A program made the translations under genes and the position numbers. The notes beneath the pieces were generated by a model. The model ran no database searches. It was not told where the DNA came from and saw only the letters and a list, made by a program, of their open reading frames with translations. Below, one piece after another: positions 43,828 to 52,087 of a stretch of 64,000 nucleotides of DNA. The DNA lies in assembly GCF_000814325.1 (NCBI RefSeq), contig NZ_JPHF01000001.1, forward strand, positions 434,001 to 498,000, in the 5' to 3' direction. Source of the DNA: Flavihumibacter sp. ZG627. GTDB lineage: Bacteria > Bacteroidota > Bacteroidia > Chitinophagales > Chitinophagaceae. Numbering within the stretch: position 1 is the stretch's first letter; the number at the start of each line of letters is the position of its first letter.

Positions 43828-45082
43828 TTCAACCGTTTTGAAGCATAGCACATTGCAGCGGAAATCAATAGATGTTGCTGCCGTGCGTAAACAGTTCCCG
43901 GTTCTTACAAGGGAAGTGAAAGGTCATCCGCTTGTGTATTTTGACAATGCTGCCACTACACAGAAACCGGCGGAGGTGATCCATGGACTTATCAATTACT
44001 ATTCGCATACCAACGCCAATATACATCGCGGCATTCACACACTGGCAGAAGAGGCCACTGCGGCTTATGAGGCTACCCGCCACCTGGTGATGCATTTCCT
44101 GAATGCATCTTCCATAGAAGAGATCGTTTTTACACGTGGTGTAACCGAAAGTGTAAACCTCGTTGCTTATTCATGGGGACGCCAGCAGATCAAGGAAGGT
44201 GATGAGATCATCATCAGCACTATGGAACATCATTCGAATATTGTTCCATGGCAAATCTTATGTGAGGAAAAAGGCGCTGTGTTGAAAGTGATCCCAATCA
44301 ATGATGCGGGAGAACTTCTGCTGGAGGAATATGAAAAGTTATTATCATCCAACACCAGGTTAGTATCTATAGTACATGTTTCCAATGCACTTGGTACTGT
44401 CAACCCGGTTAAGCAGATCATTGAGAAGGCGCATAAGCATGGCGCTCTCGTATTGGTGGATGGGGCACAATCGGCTGCGCATATCCCTATTGATGTACAG
44501 GACCTGGATGCTGACTTCTTTACTTTCTCTGGTCATAAGATATATGGTCCAACAGGCATAGGCGTATTATATGGAAAGAAGGCTATTCTGGAAAGTATGC
44601 CTCCATTCCAGGGAGGAGGTGAGATGATAAGGGAAGTGCGTTTTGAAAAAACCACATACAATGATCTTCCCTATAAATTTGAAGCGGGCACACCAAATAT
44701 TGCCGATACAGTTGCACTTAGGGATGCCATTCATTTTATAGAACATTATGGCAAAGAGAATATTGCTGCATGGGAGGATGAACTGCTGCTGTATGCAACC
44801 GAAAAACTTCAGGCAATACCTGGATTGAAAATAATCGGCGAGGCCAGAGAAAAAATAAGCCTGGTATCGTTTGTGATTGATGGAATTCATCCGCAGGATA
44901 TTGGTATAATGCTCGATAATCGTGGCATCGCAGTGCGCACAGGCCATCATTGTACTCAGCCGCTGATGAACAGGTTTGGGATTCCCGGAACTATCCGTGC
45001 ATCCTTTGCCATCTATAATACCAAAGAAGAAATTGATAGCATGATCGTAGCCCTTGAAAATGCCATCAGGAAGCTTTCCTGA
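43817..45082 (+). CDS. sufS: Cysteine desulfurase SufS
   Basis: 421 residues. VYFDNAATTQKPAEVI, TMEHHSNIVPWQ, the PLP lysine in FFTFSGHKIYGPTGIGVLYG and the catalytic cysteine in GIAVRTGHHCTQPLM identify the SufS (group II) branch. It mobilises sulfur from cysteine as a persulfide for SufE. Confidence 0.97.
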   Translation: MNTDSTVLKHSTLQRKSIDVAAVRKQFPVLTREVKGHPLVYFDNAATTQKPAEVIHGLINYYSHTNANIHRGIHTLAEEATAAYEATRHLVMHFLNASSIEEIVFTRGVTESVNLVAYSWGRQQIKEGDEIIISTMEHHSNIVPWQILCEEKGAVLKVIPINDAGELLLEEYEKLLSSNTRLVSIVHVSNALGTVNPVKQIIEKAHKHGALVLVDGAQSAAHIPIDVQDLDADFFTFSGHKIYGPTGIGVLYGKKAILESMPPFQGGGEMIREVRFEKTTYNDLPYKFEAGTPNIADTVALRDAIHFIEHYGKENIAAWEDELLLYATEKLQAIPGLKIIGEAREKISLVSFVIDGIHPQDIGIMLDNRGIAVRTGHHCTQPLMNRFGIPGTIRASFAIYNTKEEIDSMIVALENAIRKLS

Positions 45083-45097
45083 GGAAAACAATAGCAG

Positions 45098-45538
45098 ATG
45101 ACGGAAAAGACAATAGAAATAATTGAAGAAGAAATAATAGAAGAGTTCAGTCTCTTCGATAGCTGGGATGATAAATATGAATATATCATTGACCTGGGAA
45201 AAAAACTTCCTGTTCTGCCATCGGTTCATAAAATTGATGAGAACCGTGTAAGGGGTTGCCAGAGTACGGTATGGCTGGTTGCGGAAAGAAAAGCTGACAG
45301 GGTCTATTACCAGGCCGATAGTGATTCAGTGATTGTAAAGGGTTTGATCAGCATGTTGATCAGGGTATTGAGCGGGCAGCGTGCGGATGATATCATTGAA
45401 GCAAAACTTGGCTTTATTCAGGCAATCGGGATGACCACCCATCTTGCCCAAACCCGTTCTAATGGACTTGTTGCCATGGTGAAGCAGATGAAGAGTTATG
45501 CCATGGCCTTTAAATTAATGGACAAATCAAGCGGATAG
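45098..45538 (+). CDS. sufE: SufE sulfur-transfer protein
   Basis: 146 residues. WDDKYEYIIDLGKKLPVLPS and the active cysteine in ENRVRGCQSTVWLVAE match SufE. It accepts persulfide sulfur from SufS and passes it to SufB. An acidic Glu/Ile-rich N-terminus precedes the fold. Fifteen bp after sufS and one base before the next gene. Confidence 0.95.
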   Translation: MTEKTIEIIEEEIIEEFSLFDSWDDKYEYIIDLGKKLPVLPSVHKIDENRVRGCQSTVWLVAERKADRVYYQADSDSVIVKGLISMLIRVLSGQRADDIIEAKLGFIQAIGMTTHLAQTRSNGLVAMVKQMKSYAMAFKLMDKSSG

Positions 45539-45539
45539 T

Positions 45540-45854
45540 ATGAACACAGAGGAACAATTAAAAGAAAAAGTTATTGAGGTACTCCAAACCATCTACGATC
45601 CGGAGATCCCGGTGAGTATTTACGAATTGGGATTAATCTATGAAGTGTCAATTCTACCTATTAACAATGTTCAGGTGGTAATGACACTGACAGCGCCTAG
45701 TTGTCCTGCCGCACAAAGTATTCCTATTGAGGTTGACCAGCGTGTCCGTGAAATTGAAGGGGTGAATGATGTTCATGTTTCTGTAACCTGGAACCCGCCA
45801 TGGGATAAAAGCATGATGTCTGAAGCTGCAAGGCTTGAGCTTGGTTTTATGTAA
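45540..45854 (+). CDS. DUF59/MIP18-family Fe-S assembly protein (SufT-like)
   Basis: 104 residues. LQTIYDPEIPVSIYELGLIY and the cysteine in MTLTAPSCPAAQSIP are the family motifs, and VNDVHVSVTWNPPWDKSMMS closes the domain. Such proteins help in cluster maturation or delivery and are frequent members of SUF operons. Its position directly after sufE supports this. Confidence 0.93.
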   Translation: MNTEEQLKEKVIEVLQTIYDPEIPVSIYELGLIYEVSILPINNVQVVMTLTAPSCPAAQSIPIEVDQRVREIEGVNDVHVSVTWNPPWDKSMMSEAARLELGFM

Positions 45855-45865
45855 AACAAAAAATA

Positions 45866-46468
45866 ATGAAGATCACCGCACAGGAAGAATATGGATTGCG
45901 CATCCTGATCAGGATAGCCGCTTGCTCCGAGCCGGAGGGTCTCACTATTTCCCAGCTCAGCCAGGCGGAGGGCCTAAGCATGAACTATGTAGCCAAGCTC
46001 ACAAGGTTGCTCAGGCAGGAAGGTTTTATTAAAAGCACTCCCGGAAAGATCGGTGGATATTTTTTATCGCGACCGCGGAAAGATATATCAGTGAACGTTG
46101 TTCTTAAAGCCCTTGGTGGCAGTTTGTTTGATGATGGTTACTGTGGACTTCATGCCGGACTTTTAACCGTTTGCACAAACTCTGCTGAATGCAGTTCAAG
46201 GTCGTTGTGGCGGGTGCTACAAAACCAGATCGACAGGTTCCTCGATAAGATAAGTCTGGAAGACCTCATCGGTAATGAAAAGAATGCAGAGAAAATGTTC
46301 CGTCAGCTTTTGGCAGAAACCGCAGCGCAAAAGCAGGCCGGAACGGATGATACACCTTCATATCAGCACCAGCATCCTCATGATGCTACTTCAAATCAGC
46401 ATGGAGCCTCTTCTCAGAACCAGCCTGAAAATACCGCGCCAATTAAAGTTGACGCATTTGCAAAATAA
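45866..46468 (+). CDS. Rrf2-family regulator of the SUF operon (IscR/SufR-like)
   Basis: 200 residues. The winged-helix domain (MKITAQEEYGLRILIRIAAC, LSMNYVAKLTRLLRQEGFIK) is followed by three cysteines in DDGYCGLHAGLLTVCTNSAECSS, a spacing suited to an Fe-S cluster as in IscR. Last gene of the SUF run, so it probably senses cluster status and controls the operon. Unusual is a C-terminal tail of about 50 residues rich in Gln, His and Ser (for example YQHQHPHDATSNQHGASS), absent from typical IscR. Confidence 0.9.
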   Translation: MKITAQEEYGLRILIRIAACSEPEGLTISQLSQAEGLSMNYVAKLTRLLRQEGFIKSTPGKIGGYFLSRPRKDISVNVVLKALGGSLFDDGYCGLHAGLLTVCTNSAECSSRSLWRVLQNQIDRFLDKISLEDLIGNEKNAEKMFRQLLAETAAQKQAGTDDTPSYQHQHPHDATSNQHGASSQNQPENTAPIKVDAFAK

Positions 46469-46527
46469 GATCTCCCGGTTTTCATTTGATTTCTGATTCA
46501 TACTTTTGGACCATCATACCATTTCAA

Positions 46528-46872
46528 ATGTCTAAGAAACGATCATCTGATAAGAACGGTTTCGTTTTTTCCACTGACCCCGGTTTCCGGTTTGAACCTG
46601 AAGAAACCGAACAATCTGAAACACTCCCCTCCGATAAACAATTGTTGCGCATTAAACTTGATACCAAACAAAGAGGGGGGAAGGCTGTTACGCTCATCAC
46701 AGGCTTTATCGGCTCCTCTCATGATCTGGAGATGCTGGGAAAACAACTCAAAAACTTTTGCGGTACCGGCGGGTCAGTTAAAGATGGAGAAGCTCTTGTG
46801 CAGGGCGACCAGCGTGATAAAGTTTTGCAATGGCTTCTTAAAAACGGATATAGTCGCTCTAAGAAATTCTGA
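46528..46872 (+). CDS. SUI1/eIF1-like translation factor
   Basis: About 114 residues from the ATG at 46528, which gives MSKKRSSDKNGFVFSTDPGF; an in-frame ATG at 46486 is less likely. The SUI1 domain is clear in LLRIKLDTKQRGGKAVTLIT, GTGGSVKDGEALVQGDQRDK and VLQWLLKNGYSRSKKF. Bacterial YciH-like members influence start-codon selection, but the role in this phylum is not established. Confidence 0.92.
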   Translation: MSKKRSSDKNGFVFSTDPGFRFEPEETEQSETLPSDKQLLRIKLDTKQRGGKAVTLITGFIGSSHDLEMLGKQLKNFCGTGGSVKDGEALVQGDQRDKVLQWLLKNGYSRSKKF

Positions 46873-46975
46873 GCTGACCCCGCGTTGTTCCACTCCCATA
46901 GAATCAGGATCAACCCTCACCATAATTTATCCACTCAAGAAAAAATCATCTTTACTAAAAACACATCACCTCCTA

Positions 46976-47224
46976 ATGAATCATCTATATCTGCATAAAC
47001 TATTTCTCCTCGATGCTACTGCAGCCAGTTGGGGGCTCTATCAGCTTGTTTTCGTTTGTGCAGCCCTGTTAGCCATGTACAGTGCATATATTTGGTTTGA
47101 AGGGCGGCGTGATAAAGAACCGGAGGTAATCAGACGGGGTAAACTTCTTTTCCTGCTGTCAGTTGTAACTATGGTGGCTACAGCATTTGTTTCCTTTGCC
47201 ATAACCCGGAAATTGCCTTTCTAA
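46976..47224 (+). CDS. Small two-span membrane protein
   Basis: 82 residues starting MNHLYLHKLFLLDATAASWG, with two hydrophobic helices (about 18-39 and 57-76) separated by a charged loop FEGRRDKEPEVIRRGK. A longer in-frame extension upstream overlaps the SUI1 gene in another frame and is probably not real. Not recognised as a family. Confidence 0.65.
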   Translation: MNHLYLHKLFLLDATAASWGLYQLVFVCAALLAMYSAYIWFEGRRDKEPEVIRRGKLLFLLSVVTMVATAFVSFAITRKLPF

Positions 47225-47290
47225 GTATAAATTAACGGCATTGCTATATACATTATGGCAAACTGATAAAACAATTCAATTATGTTTGGG

Positions 47291-47581
47291 TTAGTCAATC
47301 GCATTCGCACGGCCTTTTATCATATATAATACCCCGGCAAGGGCAGGTATTATTAATAGCCCGATTTTCCACCTGTTCTTTTCTGCCTTGCTTAACCTGG
47401 TTGAAGCAGAAATTTCCATCCAGCACAATACGCAAAAGCTGATGGAAAGAATCATGCCGATGAGTCCCATTAAGAGAAGGTAATTGTTTCCTGAACCGCG
47501 CAAATCAAGTAGGAACAATGCGAGGCATAACATACTATACCCGGTAATAAACAAAAAGGGGAGGTGGCGTGCTTTATACAT
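47291..47581 (-). CDS. Small membrane protein
   Basis: 96 residues from the ATG at 47581 (MYKARHLPFLFITGYSMLCL) with three hydrophobic helices and a charged segment SASTRLSKAEKNRWK before the last. A longer frame starting at 47659 would run through the hairpin at 47619-47640 and is rejected. No family recognised. Confidence 0.6.
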   Translation of the reverse strand: MYKARHLPFLFITGYSMLCLALFLLDLRGSGNNYLLLMGLIGMILSISFCVLCWMEISASTRLSKAEKNRWKIGLLIIPALAGVLYMIKGRANAID

Positions 47582-47611
47582 AGAATGGTTTCCTGGAAGA
47601 GTAATATACAT

Positions 47612-47645
47612 AAAAAAAACAGCCGCAAATAAGCGACTGTTTTTA
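47612..47645 (-). terminator. Hairpin with flanking A and T tracts, probable icd terminator
   Basis: ACAGTCGC, loop TTATTT, GCGGCTGT followed by eight T on the minus strand, about 60 bp after the isocitrate dehydrogenase stop. The T tract on the plus-strand side suggests it may work both ways. Confidence 0.75.
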
Positions 47646-47701
47646 TAATTGGGCTCCATTGCGTTTATTCAGAGCCCGGATTATTTTCCTTCCCCTTTAG
47701 C

Positions 47702-49153
47702 TTATTGCCCCTGGGCCAGACTATAAGCATTCTTATCGCCCCATTTATTTAATAATTCAGTTGAACAGATCTTGAAATCGGCCATCAGTGCACGATACAG
47801 TTCGAGGATGTCGGTTTGTGTTACTGCAGCCCCACCAACACTTTCAAAACGGGCGCTGTACTGGTTCACCATATTTGTAAATACCGATCCTTTCGGCCAT
47901 ACCTGTGTGCCGCGATTGCTGATGGTTACAAGTTTAAAAATATCACCAACATGCAGCAGGCATTTTTCCGCGATCACCATTGGTTGTTCACTGCTTTCAA
48001 TGAACATATCTACCCCCACGATCAGCTCATCTTCGGGTTCTTTTGACATGATCATCGGGTTTTCTTCCAGCTTGAAAACTGTTTGAGTGGCAGGCTGGTT
48101 GGGCAACATCGGTCTTGCACCATGTGTTGGTGTTTTGCCAAGGTTGGAAATGATCGCATTGGCAAATACAGTGGTATTTACTGAAGGAATACTCCTATCT
48201 CCAAAATCACCTGTATGTACACCACTTTCCAGAGTAAATAGCAGTGCGTTTTCAATTGTGGCAGCATTTTCCATCATTCCCAGGTGCCTCAGCATGGCGA
48301 TACCGCTTAAGAGGAGGGCCGTTGGATTTGCAATGTTCTTTCCGGCTATATCAGGTGCGGTTCCATGTACTGCTTCAAAAATACAGATGTGGTCGCCGAT
48401 GTTTGCGGAAGGAGCAAATCCAAGTCCGCCAACCAGTCCCGCGCAGAGATCACTTACAATATCTCCCTGCAGGTTAGTGAGAACCACCACGTCAAATTCC
48501 TGAGGACGGCTAACTAATTTCATACAGAGATCATCAACAATAACATCGTCTGCTTTAAGATGGGGGTATTCTTTTGCCACTTCATAAAAAACCTCCAGGA
48601 AGAGGCCGTCGGTAATCTTCATGATATTGGCCTTATGACCGCAGGTGATACGTTTTGATCCGTTCTTGCTGGCCATTTCGAATGCGTATTTGATCACCTG
48701 AAGGGAACCTGGTCGGGTGATAAAACGACGGCTGAGCGCAACATCATGCGTAAGCATATGCTCAATACCGCCATAAGTGTCCTCAATATTTTCACGTACA
48801 ATGGTAAGATCGATGGGGATTCCTGCCTTACTGAAAACCGTGTCAACACCATGAAGGGTCTGGAAAACACGCTTGTTCGCATAGGTGTTCCATGTTTTAC
48901 GCGCAGTAACGTTCACACTTTTAACGCCTTTGCCTTTGGGCGTTTCCATGGGACCTTTGAATAATATTCCCAGGTCTTCAATGGTCTGCTGGGCATCCGG
49001 GGTCATTCCATTGGAATAGCCCTTGTCGAAAACCCATTTACCCATATCAACGTATTCATATTCGATCGGAACTTTATTGGCCGTAAAAATATCCAATACA
49101 GCCTGCATGATCTCGGGACCGATACCATCGCCTTTGGCTACAGCTATTTTCAT
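47702..49153 (-). CDS. icd: NADP-dependent isocitrate dehydrogenase (extended type)
   Basis: 483 residues. The N-terminus MKIAVAKGDGIGPEIMQAVL, LTIVRENIEDTYGGIEHM (substrate arginine and serine/threonine region), the metal-binding VIVDDLCMKLVSRPQEFDVV, and the nucleotide loop FEAVHGTAPDIAGKNIANPT belong to the isocitrate/isopropylmalate dehydrogenase family. A C-terminal extension of about 140 residues matches the longer type known from Thermus and Rickettsia. It oxidises isocitrate to 2-oxoglutarate. Confidence 0.93.
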   Translation of the reverse strand: MKIAVAKGDGIGPEIMQAVLDIFTANKVPIEYEYVDMGKWVFDKGYSNGMTPDAQQTIEDLGILFKGPMETPKGKGVKSVNVTARKTWNTYANKRVFQTLHGVDTVFSKAGIPIDLTIVRENIEDTYGGIEHMLTHDVALSRRFITRPGSLQVIKYAFEMASKNGSKRITCGHKANIMKITDGLFLEVFYEVAKEYPHLKADDVIVDDLCMKLVSRPQEFDVVVLTNLQGDIVSDLCAGLVGGLGFAPSANIGDHICIFEAVHGTAPDIAGKNIANPTALLLSGIAMLRHLGMMENAATIENALLFTLESGVHTGDFGDRSIPSVNTTVFANAIISNLGKTPTHGARPMLPNQPATQTVFKLEENPMIMSKEPEDELIVGVDMFIESSEQPMVIAEKCLLHVGDIFKLVTISNRGTQVWPKGSVFTNMVNQYSARFESVGGAAVTQTDILELYRALMADFKICSTELLNKWGDKNAYSLAQGQ

Positions 49154-49189
49154 ATAATACTATTTACAAATTGAAATTATCAGGTGGCG

Positions 49190-49197
49190 CAAAGGTA
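49190..49197 (-). promoter_or_regulatory. Probable -7 box of icd
   Basis: On the minus strand TACCTTTG, a TAnnTTTG match, lies about 37 bp before the icd ATG. The upstream TTTG element is weak. Confidence 0.4.
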
Positions 49198-49283
49198 AGC
49201 CGGGGTCACGAACGAACGTTCATAAAATGAACAAAAACTGCGTGCTGCTGTTGTTTTTGTATACCTTTAAACAAATTTTGGGA

Positions 49284-49670
49284 ATGAACAGTACTACCAC
49301 ACAGGGGGTTGAGGTGAGTGTGGAAACCTATTACCAGCCCGATTATTCAAATCCATTAGCGGGCGAGTTCATGTTTGCCTACCGGATTACCATAGATAAT
49401 CACAATAATTTTTCGGTGAAACTTCACCGCAGGCATTGGCATATCTTCGACTCAAATGGTGACCATCGTGAAGTGGAAGGCGAGGGTGTAGTTGGCGTTC
49501 AACCCATGCTCACGCCCGGTGACCGTTACCAATACGTTAGCGGCTGTAATCTCCGCTCCGAAATGGGTCGCATGTCTGGTTCCTACCAAATGGAAAACAT
49601 GGATACCAGGAAATTCTTTGATGTAGATATTCCCGCGTTCGAAATGGTCGTCCCGTTCAAAAACAACTAA
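49284..49670 (+). CDS. apaG: ApaG domain protein
   Basis: 128 residues from the ATG at 49284, which restores the usual family length; the ATG at 49227 adds a poorly matching hydrophobic stretch. VEVSVETYYQPDYSNPLAGE, RRHWHIFDSNGDHREVEGEG and GVQPMLTPGDRYQYVSGCNL are the ApaG fold signature. The molecular role of ApaG is not firmly established. The stop is followed at once by a GGTAAGA inverted-repeat element. Confidence 0.94.
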   Translation: MNSTTTQGVEVSVETYYQPDYSNPLAGEFMFAYRITIDNHNNFSVKLHRRHWHIFDSNGDHREVEGEGVVGVQPMLTPGDRYQYVSGCNLRSEMGRMSGSYQMENMDTRKFFDVDIPAFEMVVPFKNN

Positions 49671-49671
49671 T

Positions 49672-49820
49672 ACAGGTAAGATGTAAGAGGTAAGAGGTAA
49701 GAATTAGGCTGGAGCAGTTCCAAACTATTTTCATTTACATAACACACCTGCCACCACAACAAATCTTACCTCTTCAATCTTACCTCTTATCTGAACTCTT
49801 ACCTCTTACATCTTACCTGT
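49672..49820. repeat. GGTAAGA inverted-repeat element E1 (149 bp)
   Basis: A perfect 23-bp inverted repeat (49672-49694 against 49798-49820, arm ACAGGTAAGATGTAAGAGG plus GTAAG-type end) encloses a core of about 100 bp. The core contains CACACCTGCCACCACAACAA, found again in element E2. It lies between apaG and the four-helix gene and can fold into one long hairpin. Confidence 0.92.
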
Positions 49821-49841
49821 GTTGAGTTTTGCCCTCGCAGT

Positions 49842-50171
49842 TTATAGAGCAGCAGAAAAAATAGAAACCAATTCATTCGATTCAATCTTCAGACGAACAA
49901 CTTCATCATTCTCCATATTTAGTTGTTCCAATAGTTCCAGCCAGTAACAGGTTTCATCTGCTTCTTCAACAACTGTTCCCAGTTTTGCAACGAATTCTTT
50001 ATATCTTCTTGCTTTACATGCTGCTCTGTAATTAGCAGCCACGCCGGTAGCCGATCTGCCAATTTGATTACTGATAATATAATTACTTTTCAAAACAGGT
50101 AACTGATCGACAAGTTTTAATATTTGCAATGCAAACCCCGCACTTCTGCTCTTCAATTCATTTGTATCCAT
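49842..50171 (-). CDS. Four-helix-bundle protein (S23/IVP family)
   Basis: 109 residues. MDTNELKSRSAGFALQILKL, SNYIISNQIGRSATGVAANY and AACKARRYKEFVAKLGTVVE, EADETCYWLELLEQLN match the four-helix-bundle family first described in 23S rRNA intervening sequences and related to the Avd proteins of diversity-generating retroelements. No rRNA or reverse transcriptase is nearby, so this is a free-standing copy. It is flanked on both sides by GGTAAGA repeats. Confidence 0.9.
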   Translation of the reverse strand: MDTNELKSRSAGFALQILKLVDQLPVLKSNYIISNQIGRSATGVAANYRAACKARRYKEFVAKLGTVVEEADETCYWLELLEQLNMENDEVVRLKIESNELVSIFSAAL

Positions 50172-50189
50172 TCCTCAATCTAAAATCAA

Positions 50190-50306
50190 ATCCTTTCACC
50201 TCACCCCGTTCTTTCACCCAAATCTCACCTCTTACCTCTTACCTCAAATCTCACCTCTTCCCTCTTCCCTCAAATCTTACCTCTTACCTCTCACCTCTTA
50301 CCTTCC
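50190..50306. repeat. One-sided GGTAAGA-type repeat after the first POT gene
   Basis: About 115 bp of AATCTCACCTCTTACCTCTT and related units on the plus strand, equivalent to GGTAAGAGGTGAG on the minus strand, between the four-helix gene start and the POT gene stop. The last codons of the POT gene touch the repeat. Confidence 0.85.
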
Positions 50307-51919
50307 AGGATCCCATTCAGCCATTTCAACATAGCAAAGCACATCGCGGCAGCGGCCATCAGCAGTGCGAAATTCAACCAGAAATAGTTCGCCTTATGCT
50401 CGTATTGATCCCACATCGTGGCGAGTACTCCCGAGAGTTTGTTTCCAATAGATGTTGACAGAAACCAACCTCCCATCATCAGGGATGTTATACGCGGCGG
50501 ACTCAATTTGCTTACTATCGACAATCCCATCGGACTCAGAAATAGTTCACCCACCGTTATAACACCATATCCTGCTACCAGCCACCATAGGCTCGCTTTC
50601 TCTGCACCATTATTGCTTGCATAAACTGCTGCCACCATTACCAGCGCGGAAAGTCCGGAGATAAATAATCCCCATGCGATCTTAGTTGCTGTGCTTGGTT
50701 CACGGTTTCGTTGACGCATCCACGTAAATAAGGCAACTATCAATGGGGTCAGCAGTATCACCCAACCGGGATTAATGCTCTGGCTCAGGTTGGTTGCCCA
50801 CACTTTTACGCTGGAACCTTCGTCGGGCTTCTGGACTTCGGCCAGGTTGCGGAAATAGGGATGGTAGTTAAACTCTTTCAATATCACGCCGTTCTCCTTT
50901 TGTAAGCGGAACTGCTGATCGTAGAGGGCAACACTGTCTTTTTTATAGGGAATGGTCTGAGCGAGACTTAGCTTGTCAAATACCTTAGCCGTGGTACCTT
51001 CCAGTGAACGGTTGGTATAACGATCGGCCCACGTAGTTAATGCCGATCCATTTTGTTTGAATACTGCCCAAAACAAGATCACAACAGCAAAGATCGCCAG
51101 CAGCGCGGCTATAGGTCGCTTCTCACTGGCTTCGGCCTTAAAATAGAGTGAACCATAAAAATAAAGGACCGGGATACAGGCGAAGATGAATGCATCAGTT
51201 GAGTCAGATCCGAATAATGAGCCCGGAAGCAACCATCCAAGTATACCCGCAGTTACAGAAGGCAAAAGTATTAGTAATACGATCCGGCTGATGGACATAT
51301 CATCCTTGCCCACGCCTTTTTTTATATCAAATGCTTTATAATGTTTAGTGCCAATGATAAATACCACTACTCCAACCAGCATTCCAATACCCGCGGCTAT
51401 AAAGGCATATCCCCAACCAAGCATTATATAAAGTGCGGCACCGAAAAAGTTACATATAAAGGCACCGAGGTTGATACCCATGTAAAAGATATTATAACCT
51501 TCATCTTTCTGCGCTTTAAACTGTGGGGTTGAGTAAACGTTACCGAGCAGCGTACTGATATTGGGTTTGAAGAATCCGTTTCCTACTATAACAAGTGTCA
51601 TACTGGTATAAAGCATTGCAGTGTTATGGATTGCCATGAGGCAATATCCTGCGGCCATCATCAATCCACCGCCAATGATTGATTTGCGGTAACCAAAATA
51701 ACGGTCGGCCAGTAGTCCTCCCAAAAACGGCGTAAGGAAAACGAGGGCAATGAAAGTGCCATATAGATCTGCAGATTCTGCTTCCGTCATTCCATACCCG
51801 GTCTTTACATCTTTAAGGTAAAGCGTAAAAACTCCGATCATGAGGTAATAACCAAAACGTTCCCACATTTCGGAGAAGAAGAGGTATGGTAGTGCGCGCG
51901 GATGACTCACAGGTAACAT
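50291..51919 (-). CDS. POT-family peptide/proton symporter (first paralogue)
   Basis: 542 residues with about 14 hydrophobic segments. FFSEMWERFGYYLMIGVFTL has the ExxERFxYY motif of proton-dependent oligopeptide transporters; GNGFFKPNISTLLGNVY and GEGYNIFYMGINLGAF-like blocks are also present. A soluble loop of about 100 residues in the middle (near residues 285-385) is longer than in the neighbour. It probably imports di- and tripeptides with protons. It starts one base from element E2, and a paralogue lies upstream. Confidence 0.93.
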   Translation of the reverse strand: MLPVSHPRALPYLFFSEMWERFGYYLMIGVFTLYLKDVKTGYGMTEAESADLYGTFIALVFLTPFLGGLLADRYFGYRKSIIGGGLMMAAGYCLMAIHNTAMLYTSMTLVIVGNGFFKPNISTLLGNVYSTPQFKAQKDEGYNIFYMGINLGAFICNFFGAALYIMLGWGYAFIAAGIGMLVGVVVFIIGTKHYKAFDIKKGVGKDDMSISRIVLLILLPSVTAGILGWLLPGSLFGSDSTDAFIFACIPVLYFYGSLYFKAEASEKRPIAALLAIFAVVILFWAVFKQNGSALTTWADRYTNRSLEGTTAKVFDKLSLAQTIPYKKDSVALYDQQFRLQKENGVILKEFNYHPYFRNLAEVQKPDEGSSVKVWATNLSQSINPGWVILLTPLIVALFTWMRQRNREPSTATKIAWGLFISGLSALVMVAAVYASNNGAEKASLWWLVAGYGVITVGELFLSPMGLSIVSKLSPPRITSLMMGGWFLSTSIGNKLSGVLATMWDQYEHKANYFWLNFALLMAAAAMCFAMLKWLNGILEGKR

Positions 51920-51920
51920 T

Positions 51921-52087
51921 TAAGAGGGAAGAGGTAAGAATTCAATTAAGAGGTAAGATTTAAGAGGTAAGATTTAAGAGGTAAGATTTAAGAGGTAAGA
52001 TTTTTGCTGCAGCACTTCCAAACGTTTTCCATTCACTCAACACACCTGCCACCACAACAAATCTTACCTCTTACCTCTTCCCTCTTA
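51921..52087. repeat. GGTAAGA inverted-repeat element E2 (167 bp)
   Basis: A perfect 19-bp inverted repeat (51921-51939 against 52069-52087, TAAGAGGGAAGAGGTAAGA) encloses four 14-bp AAGAGGTAAGATTT units and a core sharing about 34 identical bases with E1. It fits exactly between the two POT genes: its last three bases are the stop codon TAA of the upstream gene, and its other end is one base from the ATG of the downstream gene. Confidence 0.93.

Noticed and set aside
46592-46975. Long upstream extension of the small membrane protein at 46976-47224
   Set aside because: It lies inside the SUI1 gene in another frame; the SUI1 domain is clearly real, so the membrane protein is taken to start at 46976.
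47582-47659. N-terminal extension of the small membrane protein at 47291-47581
   Set aside because: It would be encoded by the icd terminator hairpin and its flanking A/T tracts.
49842-50171. Diversity-generating retroelement (Avd-like gene)
   Set aside because: No reverse transcriptase, template repeat or variable target gene is seen nearby.
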